Part shown: in pieces, positions 19,226 through 26,726 of the stretch
How the letters are laid out: each line of letters starts with the position of its first letter
Numbering within the stretch: the stretch's first letter is position 1
Origin: G963665005 sp963665005
GTDB lineage: Bacteria > Bacillota > Clostridia > Christensenellales > SZUA-584
Direction: 5' to 3'
Assembly (NCBI GenBank): GCA_963665005.2
Contig: CAXXTQ010000001.1
Span: 2,852,001-2,916,000, forward strand
Length of the DNA: 64,000 bases
Translations under genes and position numbers: made by a program
The notes under the pieces: generated by a model
What the model was told of the DNA's origin: nothing
Database searches by the model: none
What the model saw: only the letters and a program-made list of their open reading frames with translations

Positions 19226-19645
19226 ATGCGAAAATATATAGCTATCGGAATTGGCGGATGTTTTGGCGCAATTCTTCGGTATTTAATCAAATTCATACCA
19301 ATTTCCGATGCCTTGGGAAGTATTCCTTACAATACGCTCATAGTCAATGTTTTGGGATGCTTTTTACTGGCTCTTATACTTACGGCAGCTCTGCAGCTTT
19401 TTCGTCTGGACGCTAATATAAGGCTGGGTATTGCCACCGGATTTTTAGGCGCTTTTACAACATTATCAACTTTTTGCAAAGAGACTGCCATTTTGCTTAC
19501 AGGCGGCTTTTATTTTTCGGGAATCGTTTATATCGTCCTTACGCTGTTTTTGGGGTTTGGGGCCGGATATCTCGGCATAATTCTGGCAAATCAAATTGTC
19601 AGAAAACGAACAGAAAAAAATGCCTCTGACGAAAGCGGGGTGTAG
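19226..19645 (+). CDS. crcB: Fluoride channel CrcB/Fluc, first subunit
   Basis: 139 residues with four membrane helices. Family motifs: GGCFGAILRYL near the N-terminus, NVLGCFLLALIL, and FLGAFTTLSTFCKET (about 72-86), the phenylalanine box that lines the fluoride path. A second crcB follows 3 bases later, so the channel is probably a heterodimer, as is usual for tandem crcB genes. I see no crcB-type fluoride riboswitch in the 170 bases upstream. Confidence 0.93.
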   Translation: MRKYIAIGIGGCFGAILRYLIKFIPISDALGSIPYNTLIVNVLGCFLLALILTAALQLFRLDANIRLGIATGFLGAFTTLSTFCKETAILLTGGFYFSGIVYIVLTLFLGFGAGYLGIILANQIVRKRTEKNASDESGV

Positions 19646-19648
19646 CGT

Positions 19649-20005
19649 TTGCAGATTATTTTAGTCGGAATCGGCGGCGCGCTTGGCAGCCTTACACGTT
19701 ATCAGCTCGGAAAAACGATTGCACAAAAATCTTCATCCGTTTATCCGATAGGCACGTTTGCCGTTAACCTTTCAGGCGCTGTATTTCTCGGTTTTATAAT
19801 GGGTTTAAATATTGAGCCAAACGCCTATCTGCTTATCGGCGACGGTTTTTTAGGAGCTTTTACAACATTCTCAACGTTTATGTACGAAAGCATAAATCTG
19901 TTTAAAGAAAATGAAAAAAAACGTGCGGCTTTTTATGTTTCTACTACTCTTGTCATTACATTAATAGGATATTTAGCAGGCTTTGAGCTGGGAAAATTAT
20001 TTTAG
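19649..20005 (+). CDS. crcB: Fluoride channel CrcB/Fluc, second subunit
   Basis: 118 residues with four membrane helices. VGIGGALGSLTRYQLG, NLSGAVFLGFIMG and FLGAFTTFSTFMYES are the same three motifs as in the first copy. The start is TTG 19649 behind GCGGGGTG, three bases after the previous stop. The charged N109-type Asn of the pore segment (VNLSG) is kept in both copies. It is followed by a DUF190 gene. Confidence 0.93.
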   Translation: MQIILVGIGGALGSLTRYQLGKTIAQKSSSVYPIGTFAVNLSGAVFLGFIMGLNIEPNAYLLIGDGFLGAFTTFSTFMYESINLFKENEKKRAAFYVSTTLVITLIGYLAGFELGKLF

Positions 20006-20031
20006 TTTCGCCAAATAAAAAGGAGGGCATT

Positions 20032-20370
20032 ATGGATATTCGGGGTAAATGTAAAATAATGAAAATATATATCAGCGAGGATTCGCTGTACCAAGGGCAT
20101 AACCTCTATACCGCAATTGTACTTCGGCTTAAAAAAATGGGCATAGCGGGCGCGACCGTGACTCGAGGAATCGAAGGATACGGAAGAGGCAAGCGTTTAA
20201 ACACAGCACGAATATTAGAGCTTAGCTCAAGCCTTCCTATAATCATTGAAGTGATCGATATTGCTAGCCGAATCGACGAAGCGATTCCTTTTATAGAAGA
20301 AATGGTAAACGAAGGATTGGTAACCGTTTCTGATGTGCAGGTGCTCAAATATGGAAGAATAGACGATTGA
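20032..20370 (+). CDS. DUF190 family protein
   Basis: 112 residues with a ferredoxin-like, PII-related fold. MKIYISEDSLYQGHNLYTAIVLRLKKMGIAGATVTRGIEGYG-type sequence is diagnostic. The gene is repeatedly found beside crcB, and here ends a crcB-crcB-DUF190 operon; a regulatory role in fluoride export has been suggested but not proven. AAGGAGGGCATT precedes ATG. Confidence 0.9.
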   Translation: MDIRGKCKIMKIYISEDSLYQGHNLYTAIVLRLKKMGIAGATVTRGIEGYGRGKRLNTARILELSSSLPIIIEVIDIASRIDEAIPFIEEMVNEGLVTVSDVQVLKYGRIDD

Positions 20371-20382
20371 TAATTTTGGGAC

Positions 20383-20411
20383 TTTTCAATATATTAAGAA
20401 AATGATATAAT
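20383..20411 (+). promoter_or_regulatory. Probable promoter of tRNA-Gly
   Basis: TTTTCA, 17 bases, TATAAT, sixteen bases before the tRNA 5' end. Confidence 0.55.
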
Positions 20412-20426
20412 ACTCGAAGCATATTA

Positions 20427-20500
20427 GCGGGTGTAGCTCAATGGCAGAGCTCTAGCTTCCCAAGCTAGCTACGAGGGTTCGATTCCCTTCACCCGCTCCA
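20427..20500 (+). tRNA. tRNA-Gly (anticodon CCC)
   Basis: Full cloverleaf by eye: acceptor GCGGGTG/CACCCGC, D-arm with GCTCAATGGCAGAGC, anticodon stem CTAGC/GCTAG around loop TTCCCAA, T-arm GAGGG-TTCGATT-CCCTT, discriminator T and encoded CCA. It reads GGG codons. It is followed by a terminator and by repeats that end in degenerate copies of its 3' end, so it is a probable integration site. Confidence 0.95.
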
Positions 20501-20538
20501 AAACAGAAAGTCATCACGAAGTGGTGGCTTTTTGTTTT
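20501..20538 (+). terminator. Terminator of tRNA-Gly
   Basis: AGTCATCAC-GAA-GTGGTGGCT with G-U pairs, then TTTTTGTTTT. Confidence 0.8.
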
Positions 20539-20547
20539 GGAATGAAT

Positions 20548-20611
20548 ATGGAGGAATCGAACGCGAGTCTGCCGCCGCCTGATGGCGGAATAAGGCAGGC
20601 GAGACGGGTCG
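20548..20611 (+). repeat. tRNA-associated repeat, copy A (truncated)
   Basis: It begins ATGGAGGAATCGAACGCGAG, carries a 31-base self-complementary segment (CTGCC..GGCAG enclosing CCGCC..GGCGG), then GCGAGACGGGTCG, after which it diverges from copies B and C. The first 13 bases of the core are identical in all three copies. Confidence 0.85.
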
Positions 20612-20670
20612 CTTTTTACCATTTATCGCATCGCAGTAACGTCGCGGATACTAAAACGCAGTTTTAAGTG

Positions 20671-20806
20671 AATCGAACGCGAGTCTGCCGCCGCCTGATG
20701 GCGGAATAAGGCAGGCGAGACGGGTCGGTATAACGGCCGGACGAACAAGAAGAAACGACGCGGAAATAAAAGTTGTTGCCTAATCATATTCTTATCATCC
20801 GCTCCA
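20671..20806 (+). repeat. tRNA-associated repeat, copy B (long)
   Basis: Same head and the same 31-base hairpin as copy A, then about 95 bases nearly identical to copy C, ending ATCATCCGCTCCA. The last bases resemble the 3' end of tRNA-Gly (TCACCCGCTCCA). Like the tRNA, it is followed at once by AAAAC and a terminator. Confidence 0.88.
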
Positions 20807-20845
20807 AAACAAAAAACCCGGAACAAGTCCGGATTTTTTGTTTTG
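20807..20845 (+). terminator. Terminator-like hairpin after repeat B
   Basis: A near-perfect 17-bp stem (AAAACAAAAAACCCGGA against TCCGGATTTTTTGTTTT). It has the same layout as the hairpin after tRNA-Gly, with the CCGCTCCAAAAC junction preserved. Confidence 0.85.
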
Positions 20846-20853
20846 AAAATGTT

Positions 20854-20997
20854 ATGGAGGAATCGAACGCGAGCGATAATAAACATGCCAGATGGCATAT
20901 TTTTAGCGAGACGGGTCGGTATAACGGCCGGACGAACAAGAAGAAATGACGCGGAAATAAAAGTTGTTGCCTAATCATATTCTTATCATCCGCTCCA
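20854..20997 (+). repeat. tRNA-associated repeat, copy C (long)
   Basis: Same head ATGGAGGAATCGAACGCGAG and same 95-base tail as copy B with one difference, but the central segment is an unrelated 32-base hairpin (ATGCCA-GA-TGGCAT core). As in A and B the hairpin is bracketed by GCGAG on both sides. The 31 versus 32 base segment breaks any shared reading frame, so the repeat is not a coding sequence. Confidence 0.88.
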
Positions 20998-21150
20998 GTT
21001 ACTGATGGTAGCTCTCTAAGGCTACAAAATTCATTTTATCTCTTGAAATGAATGTTGCAGGGGAATTATTTTATGATTCGCCTCTAATAGTCTGGTGTTT
21101 TTCATGGCTCTTTTTACCATTATTCTACCATTTTATAGTAACTGATGGTA
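20998..21150. repeat. 13-bp direct repeat bracketing an AT-rich gap
   Basis: GTTACTGATGGTA at 20998-21010 and GTAACTGATGGTA at 21138-21150, one mismatch. No gene is visible between them; TACCATT also recurs near the second copy. The first repeat begins exactly where repeat C ends. The remaining bases to 21221 hold nothing I can identify. Confidence 0.5.
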
Positions 21151-21221
21151 AACCCTTTTGCCTCATCGATTAGTTGTTTGGCAAAAGCCACGGCCAGTAC
21201 CCTTAGATAATTATGATCGAG

Positions 21222-21603
21222 TTAATGTACAACTCCGGTTTTATTGGCGGCTGCAAGCATTTCCAAACAATCGCAATACGTTAGCGCGCAAGACTTTTCG
21301 CATAAAATATGCTTCCCCGCCTTAGCTGCCTCAATCACCATTTCTTTGTGTATATATGTAGGGGCTCCAATCCAGACAAAATCGATATCCTCTCGTTTAA
21401 CTGTCTGCTTCATAGTCGTAACTAAACTCGTCATAACCCCATTTCTCTGCGAAAGATTCAATCGCTTCCTTGTTGTCGCAGATCACTTTTAGATTTGCGT
21501 GATAGACCGCATCAAAAAACCGGTTCACTTTTATCCACACACTGCTGTGGATCCGCCCCATAAATCCTGTTCCGATTACCGCTGCATTCATAACTTTTTT
21601 CAT
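21222..21603 (-). pseudogene. Gfo/Idh/MocA oxidoreductase, frameshifted and truncated
   Basis: The N-terminal NAD-binding part is readable: MKKVMNAAVIGTGFMGRIH in one frame from 21603. After about 60 residues the homology continues in another frame as REDIDFVWIGAPTYIHKEM, then AGKHILCEKSCALT. The reading ends at a stop right after KTGVVH, where intact members continue for another 250 residues. So one frameshift and a lost C-terminus. It lies at the edge of the putative island. Confidence 0.85.
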
Positions 21604-21681
21604 TGTTTCAATCTAATTATATTTCTTTCACCAAAATGTTCATGCCCGAATGCCGTCAGAACCGTCTCTGCCGTTTCCGTC

Positions 21682-23058
21682 TTATTTGTTTTTCCGCGCA
21701 TTCCTTTGGCCGATCACAAAAAGCACCACGCCTAATGCAATCCAGAAAAGAATGATTGCCCACTCATACGGCCATTCCAGCGCTGCGGGCATAGCGGGGG
21801 TATACATGATTGACAGCGCAAAGCAAAGCGTGATGGCACCGTAACCGAAAAACTTCCACGCCTTGATCCGATATGGCCGCTCAAGTTCCGGTTCTTTTTT
21901 GTGCAGCATAACAAATGAAATACTTACAAGCAGGTAGGTAATCGTCATCGCTAAACCGCCGCCGTTTACAAGCCATGTCAACATCCTGCCCCCAAGAAAC
22001 GGTGCCAACGCATTCAACACCGCCAACAGAATAATCGCATTCGACGGAGTCTTATGCTTCGGGTGTATCTTGCCGAGAAACGATGGAAGCATACCCTCCT
22101 GCGCCATCGATGCAATCGCTCGGCTGCCGCCAAGAATAAATGCGTTCCAGCTCGTCAAAATACCCGCGATACCGCCGCAAATCAGCAGTTTGGCCGCAAT
22201 GCCGCTTCCGTTATACAACACCTGCATTGCATCAGCGGTAGCCAACTTCGAATTCGAAAGCGCTTCCCCACTAAGCCCGAGCGAGGTGCCGAAAATAATC
22301 AGTATATACCAAATTGCTGCCATGAAAACAGACAGTATCAAAATGCTGCCCACCTTCTTCTGTGGTATCTTCATTTCGTTGGAAGCAGCCGGAATCACGT
22401 CAAAACCCACATACATAAACGGCGTCATAGCCAGCACCGCCACAAATCCGTTGATGTCCCCCTTAAACAGCGGCTGCATATTGGCAGCTTCTCCACTGAC
22501 AAATCCACCACCGATCAGCGCCAAACCGCAAAGCGCGATCATGAAAGTCAGGACCGTTTGTAGAACCGTCACCGATTTCACACCAATATAGTTGATGATC
22601 GCGATTGCCACCGAGCTGCCGATACCGATCAGAAGCCAAGTCAGATATATATCAAATCCAGCTATGCTATATAGATAAATATTCTGATAATCCGGAAATA
22701 GATACAAAACAACGTTCGGCAATGCAACCGCTTCAAAAGCACAAACAGAAAAATATCCGAGAACAAGTGACCACGTTGCAATAAACGCAAGTTTTTTCCC
22801 GCCGCCACGAAGCGCAAAATCAATCACGCCCCTGCGGTTGATCGCAGCAGTCAGTTCCGCATACACCTGTCCCACAAACACAACCACAACACCGCCGATA
22901 ATAAATGCTAAAATCGCTCCAAGCGTACCTGCCGTTTTGATCCAAATTCCGGATTGAACAACCCACGCCCAGCCGATCATTGCACCGAAAGCCAGAACGA
23001 ATATATTACCTTTGTTGTATTGTTTCTTGTCCCGATTTGCCTTCCTTCCTCGACCCAT
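21682..23058 (-). CDS. APC-superfamily amino acid permease
   Basis: 458 residues, about 12 membrane helices. The first helix contains FVLAFGAMIGWAWVVQSG, the APC unwound-helix motif. The later YVGFDVIPAASNEMKIPQKKVG is the conserved segment after helix 5-6. It probably takes up an amino acid or amine. ATG follows AGGAGGAACG. Codon use (Ile mostly ATC/ATT) matches the following ABC genes and differs from the core genes to the left. Confidence 0.9.
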   Translation of the reverse strand: MGRGRKANRDKKQYNKGNIFVLAFGAMIGWAWVVQSGIWIKTAGTLGAILAFIIGGVVVVFVGQVYAELTAAINRRGVIDFALRGGGKKLAFIATWSLVLGYFSVCAFEAVALPNVVLYLFPDYQNIYLYSIAGFDIYLTWLLIGIGSSVAIAIINYIGVKSVTVLQTVLTFMIALCGLALIGGGFVSGEAANMQPLFKGDINGFVAVLAMTPFMYVGFDVIPAASNEMKIPQKKVGSILILSVFMAAIWYILIIFGTSLGLSGEALSNSKLATADAMQVLYNGSGIAAKLLICGGIAGILTSWNAFILGGSRAIASMAQEGMLPSFLGKIHPKHKTPSNAIILLAVLNALAPFLGGRMLTWLVNGGGLAMTITYLLVSISFVMLHKKEPELERPYRIKAWKFFGYGAITLCFALSIMYTPAMPAALEWPYEWAIILFWIALGVVLFVIGQRNARKNK

Positions 23059-23229
23059 TCGTTCCTCCTATATGCAGATATCGCGTGCCGGCGAACATCT
23101 CTGCGCGCATGCATTTCAAGCCAAAAGCCAGTTTTTAATCCGTTTTTTGCATCAATAAATACACCTGCGACAAATTCGTTTTCGCCGAGTCGATTTTGCT
23201 TATTCTATGAGATCATTGAAATTTCACGA

Positions 23230-23937
23230 TCAGATGCCTAAATACTTTTCCTTTATCGTCGAATCATTCAGTAAATCGCTTCCTTTGCCGCTGCAGGTGA
23301 TTCTGCCGTTTTCAATCACATATGCATAGTCCGCCACCTGCAGGCAAAGGTATACGTTTTGCTCCACCACCATTAGGGAAAGCCCCTGCTTTTTCAGCTC
23401 ATCCAGCATGTTGTATATCTGCTCAACGATTACGGGCGCAAGCCCAAGGCTGACTTCATCCAAGATCAGCAGTTTCGGTGAAGTCATGATCCCGCGGCCG
23501 ATCGCCACCATTTGCTGTTCCCCGCCTGAAAGAGATCCGGCAATACGGTTCTTCTTATCTTTTAATGCTGGAAAAAACTTCATGACAAGCTCCATCTGTT
23601 CTTTGCGTTTTGGCTTCGCTGTCTTGTTGATACTGCCAATCAGCAGATTTTCTTCCACTGTCATGCCCGAAAACAAACCGCGGCCTTCCATCACAAGGCC
23701 AACACCATGGCTAACAACATCCTGCGCAGGAATCTTCGTCAGATCCGTATCCTCCAGAAAAATTGATCCGGAATACACTTTTGTTATACCCATGATTGAT
23801 CGTATCAGCGTCGTTTTCCCAGCTCCGTTCGAGCCGACGATGCCGATAATCTTTCCGGCTTCAACCTCCATATTGATGTCATTCAAAACTCGAAATTCCC
23901 CATAGCCGGCGCATAGATCCTCAATTTTCAACAGCAT
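23230..23937 (-). CDS. livF: Branched-chain amino acid type ABC transporter ATPase LivF
   Basis: 235 residues. Walker A GSNGAGKTTLI, signature LSGGEQQMVAIGRG, Walker B LLILDEVSLGL and switch VVEQN are present. The sequence DINMEVEAGKIIGIVGSNG and the VMEGRGLFSGMTVEENL segment identify the LivF subfamily. It is the last gene of the SBP-livH-livM-livG-livF operon and overlaps livG by 17 bases. Confidence 0.92.
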   Translation of the reverse strand: MLLKIEDLCAGYGEFRVLNDINMEVEAGKIIGIVGSNGAGKTTLIRSIMGITKVYSGSIFLEDTDLTKIPAQDVVSHGVGLVMEGRGLFSGMTVEENLLIGSINKTAKPKRKEQMELVMKFFPALKDKKNRIAGSLSGGEQQMVAIGRGIMTSPKLLILDEVSLGLAPVIVEQIYNMLDELKKQGLSLMVVEQNVYLCLQVADYAYVIENGRITCSGKGSDLLNDSTIKEKYLGI

Positions 23938-24670
23938 GATAACCCTCCCCCAGATACGCCGTAATCACACGTTCGTCGTTCATCACCTGGGCCGTCGAAC
24001 CTTCTGCCAAAATCGTTCCAAAATTCAGCACAATTACCCGCTTACACAGCGCTACTACCGCCTGCATAATATGTTCAACGATCACGATTGTAACGCCAGC
24101 GTCGTTTATTTTTTTTATCAGCTGTGAAAATACAGACATCTCTTGAATATTAAGGCCCGCCATAACCTCATCCAGAAGCAATACCTTTGGATCGGATGCC
24201 ATCGCCCGTGCTACTTCCAGCCGTTTTTTTAGCGAGAGCGTGAGCGATCCCGGATATTGATCCGCTATTTCGGTCAAACCGAGGCCTTCAAGCACCTCCT
24301 GCGCCTTTTCAAGTGATTGTTTCACAGACATCCCCTTTGCCATTGCGCTCACTGCCACATTTTCCCGCACCGTTATGGAACTAAACGGACGCACGATCTG
24401 AAACGTTCTGCCGATCCCCTCATGACAAATCTTGTTTGGTTCTTGCCCCGATATCACGCGGCCTTCCAGATACACCTTTCCGCTGGTGGGCTTTATTCCA
24501 CCTGTTATACAGTTGAAAAGCGTCGTTTTTCCAGCACCGTTCGGACCGATCAGGCCGAGGATCTCGCCTTTATGCAGCACCGCATTCACGTTACTGAGCG
24601 CGACCATGCCGCCAAAACGCTTGGTTACGTTTTTAATCTTTAGAATCGTTTCATTATTACCGTCGCTCAT
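23921..24670 (-). CDS. livG: Branched-chain amino acid type ABC transporter ATPase LivG
   Basis: About 249 residues from ATG 24670 (MSDGNNETILKI) behind AGAGAGG; a longer in-frame start is less likely. Walker A GPNGAGKTTLFNCITG, FQIVRPFSSITVRENV, signature LTLSLKKRLEVARAMA (degenerate LSGG replaced by LSLK, usual in LivG) and Walker B VLLLDEVMAGLN. It overlaps livM by 14 bases. Confidence 0.92.
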   Translation of the reverse strand: MSDGNNETILKIKNVTKRFGGMVALSNVNAVLHKGEILGLIGPNGAGKTTLFNCITGGIKPTSGKVYLEGRVISGQEPNKICHEGIGRTFQIVRPFSSITVRENVAVSAMAKGMSVKQSLEKAQEVLEGLGLTEIADQYPGSLTLSLKKRLEVARAMASDPKVLLLDEVMAGLNIQEMSVFSQLIKKINDAGVTIVIVEHIMQAVVALCKRVIVLNFGTILAEGSTAQVMNDERVITAYLGEGYHAVEN

Positions 24671-25742
24671 TGTCGGCCTCTCTTTCAATGTTTGATTCCA
24701 GGGCAGCCTGATTTTTCGCAAGATAGCGCTTTTTCATTTTTCCAAACAATTTCTTGAATCCGCCTATAATCCCGTCCGGCAACAATATCAGTACGATGAC
24801 CGTAATCATACCATATATGATGATATGAAGCCCCTGCCAGCTGGAGCCAAGCGATGTCCGAACAATTTCCTTTAGCGGGACCAACAGCGCTGCGCCGAGA
24901 AGCGGTCCGAAAACCGTGCCCACACCGCCCATTATCGTGTAACAGATCATATCGACCGACAGGCCGAAATCAAACACGATCGAAGGCTCTATATAATGCA
25001 TAAACACCACGTAAAATCCACCTGCAAATGCCGTCAGGAACGAACTGATCGTCGCAATAATCACTTTCGTCTTGGTCGTTTTAACACCGATGGCTTCCGC
25101 CGCACCCTGGTCGTCCTTGATACATTTACCAAAATAACCAAGCCGTGAATTCATAATGATCGTGGTAATCGCAAGCAATATCAACACCATAATCAACAGC
25201 AAATAGAAATAGCCCGACTTCGTCTCAAACTGAAGTGCAGAAATGCTGTATTCGGTTGGAACCATATAGCCCTGGGCGCCGTTGATCTTCAGTCCAAACA
25301 GGACCTTCGTTGCCACAAAAAACGCAGCCATTATCTCTGCAAACGCCAGCGTCGCAAGCCCAAAGAAGTGATGCTGCAATCGCAGCGACGCCAGCCCCAT
25401 AATCAAGCCCCCCATCGCTGCCACGATACCGCCGGCAAACATCCCGATCAACGGGCTGATACCCAGTTCGCCGTAAAGCGATGCGACCGTATACGCCCCA
25501 AGGCCGAAGAAGACCGCGTGCCCCATCGAAAAGGAACCAGTGAGACCGCTCATCAGATTCCAGCACATCCCCATATAACCGCCCAGAAGAATCAGTATGA
25601 ATACGTTCATCAACGATACTTTACTTGTGATCTGTGGAATAATCGCCACGATCAAAAGAATTGCCAGATAAATCGCATACTTAACAGTTTTTTTCCTTTT
25701 TATGACCGCAAATACTTTGGCCGATATCATATTCTTTTTCAT
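24657..25742 (-). CDS. livM: Branched-chain amino acid type ABC permease LivM
   Basis: 361 residues from ATG 25742 behind GGAGGCCTGAT. It has eight or more membrane helices, the conserved GLTGSFSMGHAVFFGLGAYT segment and the C-terminal GGVGTVFGPLLGAALL coupling region. It starts one base after the livH stop. Confidence 0.92.
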   Translation of the reverse strand: MKKNMISAKVFAVIKRKKTVKYAIYLAILLIVAIIPQITSKVSLMNVFILILLGGYMGMCWNLMSGLTGSFSMGHAVFFGLGAYTVASLYGELGISPLIGMFAGGIVAAMGGLIMGLASLRLQHHFFGLATLAFAEIMAAFFVATKVLFGLKINGAQGYMVPTEYSISALQFETKSGYFYLLLIMVLILLAITTIIMNSRLGYFGKCIKDDQGAAEAIGVKTTKTKVIIATISSFLTAFAGGFYVVFMHYIEPSIVFDFGLSVDMICYTIMGGVGTVFGPLLGAALLVPLKEIVRTSLGSSWQGLHIIIYGMITVIVLILLPDGIIGGFKKLFGKMKKRYLAKNQAALESNIEREADNERR

Positions 25743-25743
25743 A

Positions 25744-26607
25744 TCAGGCCTCCTTCTTTCCAAGCAAGCCTCTCGGCCTAAAGAACAGGAATAATATAAA
25801 CACTGCAAACACAATCATATTTACTGTCGATGTCTCCAGGAAAATGGATCCGATTGTTTCGATAATCCCGATAATCACACCGCCGATCAATGCACCGTTG
25901 ATATCGCCCATACCGCCCAAAACAACGATAATGAACGCCTTCGTGGTAAACGTATGCCCCACGGTGGGTGTGCAATAGAAATACGGCAGAAACAGAAGTC
26001 CGGCCAGGCCTGCCACACCGCAGCCGATGCCAAGCGCGATCCGAAACATTTTCTCGGAATTGATACCCATCGTAAGCGCTGCTTCCTTGTTTTGCGATGT
26101 CGCTCGGATCGAACGACCGGTATCCGTTTTTTTCAAAAACAGGTGTAGCAATAATGTAATAATGATAGCCGCTAGCGCTCCGTAAAACTTTGCCTGAACA
26201 ATCACAATGTCTTCAATTACCCAGGAAGCGGTTTTAATGCTCGATTCAACGACTTTGTAGTTTGACCCGAACACCAGCAATATAACGTTTTCGAGTATCC
26301 AACCGAGACACGTCGTCGCAAAGATCGCATTCATACCGCCGTTTTTGCTCTTGATTACCGGTTTGATGACAGTCCGCTGCATCAATACACCAATAAAAAA
26401 CATGATTATAAATGTTGGAAGTATAAACGCATATACCTCAATTTGCAGAAGCGTATAAAGAAAGTATGTAACATACATACCAATCATAATGATCGCACCG
26501 TGTGCGAAGTTGCATACATTCGTAACGCCGTATATGATACTCAAGCCAAGTGCTGAAACGCCGTACATACAGCCCGTCAGTATCCCATTAATGATCGCCT
26601 GTACCAT
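25744..26607 (-). CDS. livH: Branched-chain amino acid type ABC permease LivH
   Basis: 287 residues, eight membrane helices. The N-terminal INGILTGCMYGVSALGLSIIYGV and the later VVLGGMGDINGALIGGVIIG are family signatures. ATG is preceded by GGGGGGAGAG. It lies downstream of the binding-protein gene, separated by a long hairpin. Confidence 0.92.
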   Translation of the reverse strand: MVQAIINGILTGCMYGVSALGLSIIYGVTNVCNFAHGAIIMIGMYVTYFLYTLLQIEVYAFILPTFIIMFFIGVLMQRTVIKPVIKSKNGGMNAIFATTCLGWILENVILLVFGSNYKVVESSIKTASWVIEDIVIVQAKFYGALAAIIITLLLHLFLKKTDTGRSIRATSQNKEAALTMGINSEKMFRIALGIGCGVAGLAGLLFLPYFYCTPTVGHTFTTKAFIIVVLGGMGDINGALIGGVIIGIIETIGSIFLETSTVNMIVFAVFILFLFFRPRGLLGKKEA

Positions 26608-26658
26608 AGTTGTTCTCTCCCCCCAATCCGACTCGTGCAGTTTTATTTAGCTGTCAAT

Positions 26659-26697
26659 TTGATTTCGGGGAATGGCTTTCCCATCCCCCGAAATCAA
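26659..26697 (-). other. Hairpin between binding-protein gene and livH
   Basis: A 12-bp perfect stem (TTGATTTCGGGG/CCCCGAAATCAA) with additional pairing in the loop (ATGG/CCAT). There is no T-run behind it on the minus strand, so it more likely stabilises the binding-protein mRNA than stops transcription. Confidence 0.7.
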
Positions 26698-26726
26698 GAC
26701 CCTAAATCGAAGTCTTTACCCTCAGC

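Noticed and set aside
19226..19270. A GGCGGATG...GGCGCAATTC stretch resembling part of a fluoride riboswitch
   Set aside because: It lies inside the crcB coding sequence and encodes the conserved GIGGCFGAILRY motif.
20548..20662. Short ORF MEESNAS... beginning in the tRNA-linked repeats
   Set aside because: The start is shared by copies A and C, but the 31 versus 32 base centre changes the frame and the proteins are unrelated afterwards, so conservation is at the DNA level.
20548..20997. Repeats near tRNA-Gly as a CRISPR array
   Set aside because: Only three copies, repeat units of over 90 bases, variable parts are palindromes rather than spacers, and no cas genes are present.
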